64,000 nt of DNA. Origin: Ilyomonas limi. GTDB taxonomy: Bacteria > Bacteroidota > Bacteroidia > Chitinophagales > Chitinophagaceae. The stretch is from assembly GCF_005233845.1 (NCBI RefSeq), contig NZ_SZQL01000017.1, forward strand, positions 46,853 through 110,852, written 5' to 3'. Below are positions 26,192 to 33,735 of the stretch, one piece after another. The first letter of the stretch is position 1. Each line of letters opens with the position of its first letter. The position numbers and the translations under genes were made by a program. The notes beneath the pieces were generated by a model. The model saw nothing but the letters and a program-made list of their open reading frames with translations. It made no database searches and had not been told where the DNA came from.

Positions 26192-26992
26192 TTAATGGCG
26201 TGGTTGCCTTGATACACCGCCGCCACCGCCTGAACTGCTGCTGCCGCTGCTGCTCGAAGGCGTAAAGCTTCTTACAGGTGCAGAATTGTTGTTGTTATTG
26301 AAGTTGCTGTTAGAACGGTTAACATTGTTGTTATTAAGGCTATTATTCCGGTTGTTATACCTGCTGCCGTTATCATTAAAGCCGGGGATATACCTGCCGT
26401 TTGTTCTGCTGCGATTGTTATTGTTGTTGTAATTATTGTTAGCATAACTGCCAAGCAACGGACGGTGTACACCATTAACCTTTCTTGTATTGCTTGTAAA
26501 CACCGGCATGTACCCGTAACCATAATTGTGACCGAAATAGCCGTTATACGGCGTGTAATAACCATATGTTGGATAATAGCTGTTAAACCATCCATACGGA
26601 CGGATAGAAGCAAACGGACTATAGTAATAGCTTAGACCCCAACTGTTAAACATAAATGGATTGAAGCTGTTGTAGCCGTAATAGTTGTTGAAGGCATAGC
26701 TTGGGCTATACCAATAGTCATAATCGTCCAGCGCACCCCAACGGTAGCGGTCCTGTATCTTCATGCGCAGGTAATTGTCTTCGCTGCTACTGGTATAATC
26801 ATCGTAATTATTATTGTTACGCTGCTGGTAGCGGTCATATTGCCTGTTATTATTTGCCGAAGCATAAGCTTCTGTTTTTTCTTTTGCCGGAGAATAATAC
26901 ACATCATCCGGTGTTTGTCCCTGACGGTATGCAGTAGAGCAACTGGCAAGGCCTATGGCGATAGCTAAAACGCTAAGTATTCTCCTCTTCAT
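26192..26992 (-). CDS. Asn/Tyr-rich low-complexity lipoprotein
   Basis: I do not recognise a domain. The lipobox L-A-S-C ends at Cys18. The middle (residues about 85-165) is rich in Tyr, Phe, Gly and Asn with repeats such as Y-G-Y-N-S-F-N and Y-G-Y-Y-T-P-Y-N-G-Y. The C-terminal 90 residues are mostly Asn, Ser, Gly and Arg, with runs up to five or six of the same residue. The sequence looks disordered or adhesive and should be surface or periplasmic. Trinucleotide runs encoding Asn may vary between strains. It is upstream of, and perhaps co-transcribed with, the FadL-like gene. Confidence 0.78.
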   Translation of the reverse strand: MKRRILSVLAIAIGLASCSTAYRQGQTPDDVYYSPAKEKTEAYASANNNRQYDRYQQRNNNNYDDYTSSSEDNYLRMKIQDRYRWGALDDYDYWYSPSYAFNNYYGYNSFNPFMFNSWGLSYYYSPFASIRPYGWFNSYYPTYGYYTPYNGYFGHNYGYGYMPVFTSNTRKVNGVHRPLLGSYANNNYNNNNNRSRTNGRYIPGFNDNGSRYNNRNNSLNNNNVNRSNSNFNNNNNSAPVRSFTPSSSSGSSSSGGGGGVSRQPRH

Positions 26993-27022
26993 AACTGCTT
27001 TTCTTTTAAGACACTAAATTAC

Positions 27023-27030
27023 TACTTTTG
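27023..27030 (+). promoter_or_regulatory. -7 element for proS
   Basis: TACTTTTG matches TAnnTTTG exactly, 73 bases before the proS ATG, in the divergent gap with the lipoprotein gene. Confidence 0.5.
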
Positions 27031-27103
27031 CGCTGCCTAAAAAAGATAAAATTAAAAGAAATAAATGCCGGATGCTGTAATAGCTTAAAGCCGGTAGCTG
27101 ATT

Positions 27104-28585
27104 ATGAGCAAAGAAATAACATCGCGGAGCAGCGACTACTCACAGTGGTACAACGATCTGGTAATTAAAGGGCAGCTTGCCGACTACAGTGCGGTGCGTG
27201 GCTGCATGGTAATAAAGCCTTATGGCTATACACTTTGGGAGAATATGCGGGATGTGCTGGACAAGATGTTTAAAGAAACCGGGCATACCAATGCTTACTT
27301 TCCGCTCTTTGTTCCAAAAAGCTTGTTTGAGGCCGAAGAAAAAAATGCAGAAGGCTTTGCCAAAGAATGTGCAGTGGTTACGCACTACCGCTTAAAGGCG
27401 AACCCCGATAAAAAAGGTGCGCTAATGGTAGATCCAGAAGCAAAGCTGGAAGAAGAATTGGTAGTACGCCCCACCAGCGAAGCCATCATTTGGAACACCT
27501 ATAAAACCTGGATTCAGAGCTATCGCGATTTGCCAATATTAGTAAACCAATGGGCAAACGTGGTGCGCTGGGAAATGCGTACGCGCTTATTCCTTCGTAC
27601 GGCAGAATTTCTGTGGCAGGAAGGTCATACTGCACACGCTACCAAAGAAGAAGCCGTTGCCGAAGCAGAACAAATGCTCCGCGTGTATGCCGATTTTGCA
27701 GAAAACTATATGGCAGTGCCGGTGATACAAGGCGTAAAAACACCAAACGAACGTTTTGCGGGTGCTGAAGAAACTTATTGCATAGAGGCCATGATGCAGG
27801 ATGGTAAAGCATTACAAGCAGGCACTTCGCATTTTTTAGGGCAAAATTTTGCAAAGGCATTTGATGTAAAATTCAGCGATAAAAATAACAAACTCGATTA
27901 TGTGTGGGCTACAAGCTGGGGTGTAAGCACCCGGCTGATTGGTGGATTGGTAATGGTACACAGCGATGACGAAGGGTTGGTGCTGCCGCCCAAAATTGCT
28001 CCCTTACAAGTGGTAATTGTGCCCATTTTTAAAGGCGAGGAACAAAAAGCAAAGCTGGATGAAAAAGTAAAAGGTGAAATTTTACCAGCATTAAAAGCAC
28101 TCGGTATTTCGGTAAAATACGATGATAACGACAACAACCGGCCCGGCTGGAAGTTTGCAGAATATGAATTGAAAGGTGTGCCGGTGCGCGTTGCAATAGG
28201 TATGCGCGACCTGGAGAATAATGTAGTAGAAGTTGCCCGCCGGGATACGAAGGAAAAGAAACAATATAGTCTGGATGGCTTGCCCAATGCTTTACAAAAT
28301 TTATTGGACGATATTCAGCAAAGTATGTTTGAAAAAGCAAAAGCTTCTCGTGATGAGCATATCACTAAAGTGGACACGTGGGATAAATTTGTAAAAGTGC
28401 TGGACGACAAAGGTGGTTTTATTTTGGCACATTGGGACGGCACTGCAGAAACAGAAGAAAAAATAAAAGAACTTACAAAGGCCACCATTCGCTGTATTCC
28501 CTTAAATAATGAATTGGAAGAAGGTAAAGATGTTTTAACAGGAGCGCCTTCTAAGCAACGTGTGTTATTTGCAAGAGCGTATTGA
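27104..28585 (+). CDS. proS: Prolyl-tRNA synthetase, short (archaeal/eukaryal-like) type
   Basis: This class II synthetase charges tRNA-Pro. Motif 2 contains [17 protein letters not shown] and motif 3 includes [18 protein letters not shown] and G-H-T-A-H-A-T are also characteristic. The 493-residue length, with no editing (INS) insertion between motifs 2 and 3, places it in the ProS type found in Bacteroidota and archaea. The C-terminal zinc-like domain ends R-V-L-F-A-R-A-Y. It is followed by its own terminator. The cognate tRNA-Pro(GGG) gene lies 5 kb downstream. Confidence 0.96.
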   Translation: MSKEITSRSSDYSQWYNDLVIKGQLADYSAVRGCMVIKPYGYTLWENMRDVLDKMFKETGHTNAYFPLFVPKSLFEAEEKNAEGFAKECAVVTHYRLKANPDKKGALMVDPEAKLEEELVVRPTSEAIIWNTYKTWIQSYRDLPILVNQWANVVRWEMRTRLFLRTAEFLWQEGHTAHATKEEAVAEAEQMLRVYADFAENYMAVPVIQGVKTPNERFAGAEETYCIEAMMQDGKALQAGTSHFLGQNFAKAFDVKFSDKNNKLDYVWATSWGVSTRLIGGLVMVHSDDEGLVLPPKIAPLQVVIVPIFKGEEQKAKLDEKVKGEILPALKALGISVKYDDNDNNRPGWKFAEYELKGVPVRVAIGMRDLENNVVEVARRDTKEKKQYSLDGLPNALQNLLDDIQQSMFEKAKASRDEHITKVDTWDKFVKVLDDKGGFILAHWDGTAETEEKIKELTKATIRCIPLNNELEEGKDVLTGAPSKQRVLFARAY

Positions 28586-28606
28586 TATTCTTAATCGTTT
28601 TTATGT

Positions 28607-28635
28607 AAAAGGCAACGTCAATTGTTGCCTTTTTT
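28607..28635 (+). terminator. Intrinsic terminator of proS
   Basis: AAAAGGCAAC (28607-28616) pairs with GTTGCCTTTT (28624-28633) around a 7-base loop, followed by further T. Confidence 0.88.
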
Positions 28636-28676
28636 CTTTATCATATATTATCTATTTTTACTAAAATGGATGTTAT

Positions 28677-29207
28677 ATGTCAGCAATACAACTATTACCA
28701 AGATACACTTACGACGATTATATACAGTAGGAAGGGAAGTGGGAAGTGATATATGGAATAGCGTATGCGCTGGCGCCTGCACCAGTTCCAAAACATCAAT
28801 ATGTAGCGAGTAATCTTGCTACTGAATTTAATATTGCTCTAAAGAAATGTAAAAAATGCAAGGTATATCAACCGGTAGATTACAAGGTAACAGATGAAAC
28901 AATTGTACAGCCGGATTTATTTATTACCTGCAAAGAAATCAGAAAAAAGTACCTTGATTTTCCGCCTGCGTTGGTAGTTGAAATTTTATCGCCTGCAACA
29001 GCCTTGAAGGACAGGCATACCAAATTTGATATTTATCAGCAGCAAAGAATACGGTACTATTTAATCGTTTCGCCGGAGGAGGAAACAATAGAAGTGTACG
29101 AAATAGAAAACGAAGAATATGCGCTTCGCAAAAAAACACATGCTTTTACTTACACTTTCACATTAGAAGATTGTGAAGCAACTGTTGACTTCAGTGAAAT
29201 ATGGTAA
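28677..29207 (+). pseudogene. Uma2-family (DUF820) endonuclease-like gene with an in-frame amber codon
   Basis: Reading from the ATG at 28677, 17 codons give R-Y-T-Y-D-D-Y-I-Q, the usual Uma2 opening. The next codon is TAG (28728-28730), where many relatives have Trp (TGG). The frame then continues E-G-K-W-E-V-I-Y-G-I-A-Y-A-L-A-P-A-P and stays open to 29207. The PD-(D/E)xK-like core is intact: Q-P-D-L-F, V-V-E-I-L-S-P and the T-K-F-D-I-Y-Q helix. A single substitution is the simplest reading; the alternative is translation from the GTG at 28746, losing the N-terminal strand. Uma2 proteins often occur as scattered families of unknown role. The stop is four bases from the convergent glycosyltransferase gene. 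Confidence 0.8.
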
Positions 29208-29211
29208 ATGT

Positions 29212-30345
29212 TCAAGAAGCTTTTTCAGCAAGGCTTCTGATTGTTCCTGTTAAAACTGCCCAGCTATATTTTTGTTTTTCTGCTTGTAAGTAAGGCAAAA
29301 AATAACTTTCTCCCAAAGCATACAACCTCCATATTTTATCTGCAATATCCTGTGCATTAGGTTCGGCTACAACACCTACTTTTTCATCGGGCACCAACGC
29401 GGGTAAGCCACCCACATTTGTTACCAGCATGGGTTTTTCAAAATGATAGGCCAATGGCGTAACCCCGCTTTGCGTTGCATTTCGGTAAGGTTGTATTACA
29501 AAATCGGCAGCGCTTAAGTAATATTTTACTTTGCTGTCTTCAATAAAGGAAGTGTGCAGGTAAATAACATCCTGAATGTGCAATTGTGCCAATTGCTCCC
29601 GGTAAGGCTGTTCATCTTCATAAAATTCGCCCGCTACTAATAGTTTAATACCAGCATTTCGCTCTTTTAAAATCTTCATTGCATCAAACAAAATATCCAA
29701 TCCTTTGTATTTGCGGATAAACCCAAAGAATAAGATGATTTTTTCTGTTGCAGGAAGATTCAGGTAAGCACGTGCTGTTTCTTTACTAACCGCTTCTCCA
29801 AAATTGTCGTATAGCGGATGTACAATTTGTTTAGCGGGTTTATTTGTAAATTGCTTTAGGTCATTCAACACTTTAGCACTCATCGTAACAAATGCGTCCA
29901 CAGGTTTTACAAAATACCGGGTAAATTGTTTATCACCAGGGCGGTGCTCATGCGGAATAATATTATCGGCAATACACACCACTTTGGTGTGCTTATTTTT
30001 TTTTGCTATACGCAAGATAGTACCCAGGCAAGGTCCCATAAAAGGCAGCCAGTAACGCACCACAATTATATCGGGACGTAATTTTTTCAATGCCTTACCC
30101 ACCTGTATCCAATTAATCGGGTTAACAGAATTGATACGCACTTTAATGCAAATATCATCCGGTGCCGGCTCGCTGGAATATTGGGTAGTGCCGGGAAAAA
30201 GAAAGCCGGGATATTGTAATGAAAAAGTGTAAATGCAAACATCATCCTGCTCATGCTGAAATTGCCGCGCGAGCCGCTCGTTAAAAGAAGCCAGTCCACC
30301 GCGGAGCGGGTGCGCGGGACCAAGAATAACTACCTGTTGATTCAT
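29212..30345 (-). CDS. Glycosyltransferase family 4 (GT-B fold)
   Basis: A cytosolic or membrane-associated glycosyltransferase that should use a nucleotide sugar. It starts V-V-I-L-G-P-A-H-P-L-R-G-G-L-A, the GT-B N-terminal glycine loop. The C-terminal domain contains F-F-G-F-I-R-K-Y-K-G-L-D-I-L, V-A-G-E-F-Y-E, and the E-x7-E-like region around T-P-L-A-Y-H-F-E-K-P. The donor and acceptor are unknown. Repeat copy D separates it from the GT2 gene on the same strand, so they may not share a transcript. Confidence 0.88.
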   Translation of the reverse strand: MNQQVVILGPAHPLRGGLASFNERLARQFQHEQDDVCIYTFSLQYPGFLFPGTTQYSSEPAPDDICIKVRINSVNPINWIQVGKALKKLRPDIIVVRYWLPFMGPCLGTILRIAKKNKHTKVVCIADNIIPHEHRPGDKQFTRYFVKPVDAFVTMSAKVLNDLKQFTNKPAKQIVHPLYDNFGEAVSKETARAYLNLPATEKIILFFGFIRKYKGLDILFDAMKILKERNAGIKLLVAGEFYEDEQPYREQLAQLHIQDVIYLHTSFIEDSKVKYYLSAADFVIQPYRNATQSGVTPLAYHFEKPMLVTNVGGLPALVPDEKVGVVAEPNAQDIADKIWRLYALGESYFLPYLQAEKQKYSWAVLTGTIRSLAEKAS

Positions 30346-30408
30346 GCTACAAATAACCGGAAAGAAAAGGAGAATGTAAAAGGAGATGTCGGCAGTTGGT
30401 TTAAATTG

Positions 30409-30563
30409 TCGTTATTGCGAGCGGATTGAAGCAATCTGTGCTAAGCTTTAACAATATAAATGGCTTAGATACAAGTTTATTGTAAAGTAATTACTATCAT
30501 TCATCATTGCAGACATATTTTGATTTTATTACTACCCACAGCTTGCTGTGCTCGCAATGACGA
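30409..30563. repeat. Long palindromic dispersed element, copy D
   Basis: Left end TCGTTATTGCGAGCGGATTG with inner CAATCTGTG; right end CAGCTTGCTGTGCTCGCAATGACGA in inverted form. The core is more divergent (TAACAATATAAATGGC), but the 8-base spacer between the boundary and the core is kept. It lies between the two glycosyltransferase genes, five bases from the stop of the GT2 gene. Confidence 0.8.
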
Positions 30564-30567
30564 GTTG

Positions 30568-31512
30568 TTACCTCAATCCTATTTTATCTTCAACCAAATA
30601 ATTATTCCTTTCCGAAGAATTTCGGGAAATCATTTCCGCCAGAAAGCCGGTTAAGAACAATTGCATACCCAGTATCATCGCTACTAATGCAATATAAAAC
30701 GATGGACGATTGGTTAGTGCAAAATCTACATCAACTATCTTGGCTATAATAAGATAAACAAAAATAACAGAGCCTATAAAGAAAAAAAGCGTGCCGTACA
30801 TGCCAAAAAAGTGCATAGGTCTTTTGCTGAAGCGGCTAACAAAAGTAATGGTGGTAAGGTCGAGAAAACCATTTAAAAAACGCTCCCAGCCAAATTTTGT
30901 AACACCATACTTGCGGGGCCGATGCTCCACCACCTTCTCTCCTATTTTCTTAAAGCCCGCCCACTTGGCAATCACCGGAATATAGCGGTGCATCTCGCCA
31001 TATACTTCAATGCTTTTGACAACTTTTTTACGGTACGATTTCAACCCGCAATTAAAATCGTGCAGTGGTATGCCCGATATTTTGCGGCTTACACCATTAT
31101 ATACTTTAGACGGGAGATTTTTAGTAAGTGCATTATCATAGCGCTTTTTCTTCCAGCCGCTTACAAGGTCATAGCCGTCTTCCGCGATCATGTTGTACAA
31201 TGCCGGAATTTCATCGGGCGAGTCCTGTAAATCGGCATCCATCGTTATTACCACATCACCTTGTGCCGCCAGAAAACCTTCGTTCAACGCAGCCGATTTG
31301 CCATAATTGCGCTGAAAACGAATGCCTTTGAAATACTGATTCTTTGCAGCTATATGCTCCACCACCTGCCAGCTATTGTCGGTGCTGCCATCGTCCACCA
31401 TTATTACTTCGTAAGTAAGATTATTTGCTTCTACTACGCGCGTTATCCATTCGCTCAGTTCGGGCAAAGATTCTTCTTCATTAAAAAGGGGAATAATAAT
31501 AGAAAGGTTCAT
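30568..31512 (-). CDS. Glycosyltransferase family 2, polyprenyl-phosphate sugar synthase type
   Basis: This resembles DPM1/GtrB enzymes that load a sugar onto a polyprenyl phosphate at the inner membrane. The GT-A domain begins S-I-I-I-P-L-F-N-E-E-E-S-L near residue 4. It has V-D-D-G-S-T-D and the metal-binding M-D-A-D-L-Q-D. A K-Y-G-V-T-K-F-G-W-E-R motif follows, and two C-terminal membrane helices occupy about residues 232-300. Its start codon shares one base with the stop of the DUF4199 gene (TAATG), so it is translationally coupled to the upstream pair. Confidence 0.9.
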   Translation of the reverse strand: MNLSIIIPLFNEEESLPELSEWITRVVEANNLTYEVIMVDDGSTDNSWQVVEHIAAKNQYFKGIRFQRNYGKSAALNEGFLAAQGDVVITMDADLQDSPDEIPALYNMIAEDGYDLVSGWKKKRYDNALTKNLPSKVYNGVSRKISGIPLHDFNCGLKSYRKKVVKSIEVYGEMHRYIPVIAKWAGFKKIGEKVVEHRPRKYGVTKFGWERFLNGFLDLTTITFVSRFSKRPMHFFGMYGTLFFFIGSVIFVYLIIAKIVDVDFALTNRPSFYIALVAMILGMQLFLTGFLAEMISRNSSERNNYLVEDKIGLR

Positions 31513-32054
31513 TACTGCGGTTCGCCTATTTGATTTATTTGAGAGAATGGGTCGGCTTGAATTTTTTTAGGAATAGCAGCCCCGATTAATGAGGCAATAG
31601 TACCAATGAATAAATTTCCAAACAGACTTCCACCCAACGTACTTATCACAAACATTTTAGAAACCATGGCTAATCCTTTATCCCGTTGGTCATCTGTTAT
31701 CTTCGGGTTTTTATTCATCTGGTCCTTTATTACATCCAGCATGTGCACCTTATAATCGGGAAAGGCATAAATAAAAATCACCATAAAGAAAAAAACTATT
31801 AATGCAGCAACACAAACAGATTTAAATCCATATCCAAAACAGCTACCATAAGTTACTACATTGTTTTTTGCTTTTGCCCAGAGGTTAATAAATACAATGA
31901 TAATAACGATAGATACAGCCATTGGAATAAAGCTGGTAAAATCTCTGTGATAGATAAGCCCCGTAAAATAATACAGTAGGAAAAGGACTATTGAAACTAA
32001 ACCTATGATAAGCCCTGCCGTTGCGGGTTTTATTTCTTTTTTTTCCATAGCCAT
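31512..32054 (-). CDS. DUF4199 membrane protein
   Basis: This belongs to the Bacteroidota-specific DUF4199 family, a four-helix membrane protein of unknown function. Residues about 12-32, 42-60, 75-98 and 138-165 are hydrophobic. A basic, Pro-containing N-terminal tail and a long middle loop rich in Lys and Asp are typical. It overlaps both neighbours by a single base (TAATG junctions), between a dihydroorotase-like gene and a GT2 gene. That order appears deliberate rather than accidental and suggests a link to cell-envelope lipid sugars, by inference. Confidence 0.85.
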   Translation of the reverse strand: MAMEKKEIKPATAGLIIGLVSIVLFLLYYFTGLIYHRDFTSFIPMAVSIVIIIVFINLWAKAKNNVVTYGSCFGYGFKSVCVAALIVFFFMVIFIYAFPDYKVHMLDVIKDQMNKNPKITDDQRDKGLAMVSKMFVISTLGGSLFGNLFIGTIASLIGAAIPKKIQADPFSQINQIGEPQ

Positions 32055-33319
32055 TATATATTTAAAAATAAATTGCCTTTATTAATAACACCTGCTACTT
32101 TCCCATTCAATTCTTTATTTAAAAAAGGTGTGTTGCCCGATTTGCTCTTATTGTTTTCTTCGGTAAGCAATGTTTTTCCAGAGCGGTTGAATAAAGTGAG
32201 CTCTGCTCTTTTACCTTCCTGTATTGTAGCTACCGGTAAGTTAAAAATAGTTGCAGCATTAATAGAAAACAGTTTTGTTAGGGCTTCATTGGCTAATTGC
32301 GGCAATACCGTTTGCACCACAGCAAAAGCCGTTTGCAACCCAATCATTCCCGGCTTTGCATATTCAAACTCACATGTTTTATCGTCCCAGTGCTGCGGAA
32401 TATGATGTGTGGCAATACAATCTATCCATCCGTCCAACACTGCCTGCCGCAAAGCATCTCTGTCTGCCGGCGTGCGCAATGGCGGTTTTACTTTCAGGTT
32501 CGTATCGTAAGACCGTAAATCCTCGTCACAAAAATACAAATGATAAGGCGCCACACTACAGGTAATCTGCAAACCTTCTTCTTTGGCTCTTTTTATTAAT
32601 TCCACACTTTTCGCTGTAGAAATACCGGTGATGTGCAACTTACTACCGGTGTATTTCAAGAGTTCAATATCTCTTTGTATAATCAGTTCTTCGGCGATGG
32701 CCGGTATGCCGGGCAATCCTAATTGTGTGGAAACAATGCCCTCGTTTATCAAGCCATGCGCGTTGATACTTTTATCTACGGGCAATTGTATCAGCACGCC
32801 GTCAAATGCTTTTACATACTGCAATGCCTTGAGTAAAATACCAGCCGACTGTACAGGCTGTAGTCCATCGCTAAAAGCTACTGCGCCGCTGTAGTACATA
32901 TCATACATTTCAGCCAATTCTTTGCCCTCGCAGTTCTTGGATACTGCACCAATCGGATGAATACTAACCGGGGTATCTTTTGATTTTTGAACAACATAAC
33001 TCACCTGCGTTTTGGTAGAAAGCACCGGTTGTGTATTTGGCACTACCAACACTTGCGTAAAACCGCCTGCCAGGGCTGCGGCCGCGCCGGTTTCTACTGT
33101 TTCTTTGTGCTCAAAACCGGGGTCGGCAAAATCGGCAAACACATCTACCCAACCCGGCGATGCAATGAGGTTAGGTTCATCCACCACCTCCTCTGCTGCT
33201 GCCTCAATAGTATCATTTATCGTTTGAATGAATCCATCTTGTACTAAAACATCTTTAACTGTATTGCAATAAGGAGAACTGGTATCGGCTATTAAAACTT
33301 TTTTCAGCAAGATATTCAT
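32054..33319 (-). CDS. Dihydroorotase-like amidohydrolase lacking the metal-binding residues
   Basis: The protein aligns with PyrC/dihydroorotases over its length, but the catalytic metal site is missing. Where active enzymes have D-x-H-x-H near residue 60, it reads V-D-V-F-A-D-F-A-D-P-G-F-E-H-K. The usual I-A-T-D-H-A-P segment, carrying the catalytic Asp, is I-A-T-H-H-I-P. Homologues of this kind, annotated dihydroorotase in Bacteroidota, may be non-catalytic partners, like the PyrC' proteins that support aspartate transcarbamoylase. I start at the ATG at 33319; a TTG at 33331 would overlap a promoter-like TAAATTTTG. It heads an operon with DUF4199 and GT2. Confidence 0.85.
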   Translation of the reverse strand: MNILLKKVLIADTSSPYCNTVKDVLVQDGFIQTINDTIEAAAEEVVDEPNLIASPGWVDVFADFADPGFEHKETVETGAAAALAGGFTQVLVVPNTQPVLSTKTQVSYVVQKSKDTPVSIHPIGAVSKNCEGKELAEMYDMYYSGAVAFSDGLQPVQSAGILLKALQYVKAFDGVLIQLPVDKSINAHGLINEGIVSTQLGLPGIPAIAEELIIQRDIELLKYTGSKLHITGISTAKSVELIKRAKEEGLQITCSVAPYHLYFCDEDLRSYDTNLKVKPPLRTPADRDALRQAVLDGWIDCIATHHIPQHWDDKTCEFEYAKPGMIGLQTAFAVVQTVLPQLANEALTKLFSINAATIFNLPVATIQEGKRAELTLFNRSGKTLLTEENNKSKSGNTPFLNKELNGKVAGVINKGNLFLNI

Positions 33320-33370
33320 GCGAAAGGACAAAATTTATCGCAAGATAGGTGGATTTTTATAAAAACACTT

Positions 33371-33378
33371 TTACATTT
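33371..33378 (+). promoter_or_regulatory. -7 element for tRNA-Pro
   Basis: TACATTTG is an exact match, 42 bases before the tRNA. No good TTG occurs at the right distance upstream. Confidence 0.55.
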
Positions 33379-33419
33379 GCAGCCCTTACTGCCGAAGTGT
33401 AGTTGATTAACAGGAATTT

Positions 33420-33493
33420 CGGGATGTAGCGCAGCCCGGTAGCGCACACGTCTGGGGGGCGTGGGGTCGCAAGTTCGAATCTTGTCATCCCGA
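33420..33493 (+). tRNA. tRNA-Pro (anticodon GGG)
   Basis: The 7-bp acceptor stem CGGGATG/CATCCCG, the D arm GCGC/GCGC, the anticodon stem CACGT/GCGTG (one G-U) and the T arm GCAAG/CTTGT with TTCGAAT all fold. The seven-base anticodon loop is CTGGGGG, giving GGG at positions 34-36. The discriminator is A. CCA is not encoded. The first Pro position (C1) is unusual in most tRNAs but normal for tRNA-Pro. Confidence 0.95.
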
Positions 33494-33517
33494 CAGTAAC
33501 CGTATCAAACAACAATG

Positions 33518-33551
33518 AAAGCCTGTAAATAATTGTATTTACAGGCTTTTT
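33518..33551 (+). terminator. Intrinsic terminator of the tRNA-Pro transcript
   Basis: AAAGCCTGTAAAT (33518-33530) pairs perfectly with ATTTACAGGCTTT (33537-33549) around AATTGT, followed by T. Confidence 0.9.
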
Positions 33552-33735
33552 GCTTAGGATGTTTAACATCTTACATATTTTTATACCTGGTGTTTGGCCC
33601 TTTGCCCTCGTTAAGCTCTGCCTATTCTTCTGCACACTTACCATTTCGTGGAACGCTGTAATTATACCATATATCGTCATAACTACTTACAATTATTTAT
33701 GCATCTGCAAAACACCATCCTGCATTTTAACAGGC

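Noticed and set aside
16441..30563. Possible CRISPR array from repeated sequences
   Set aside because: The repeats are thousands of bases apart, palindromic and in both orientations, with no regular short spacers and no cas genes.
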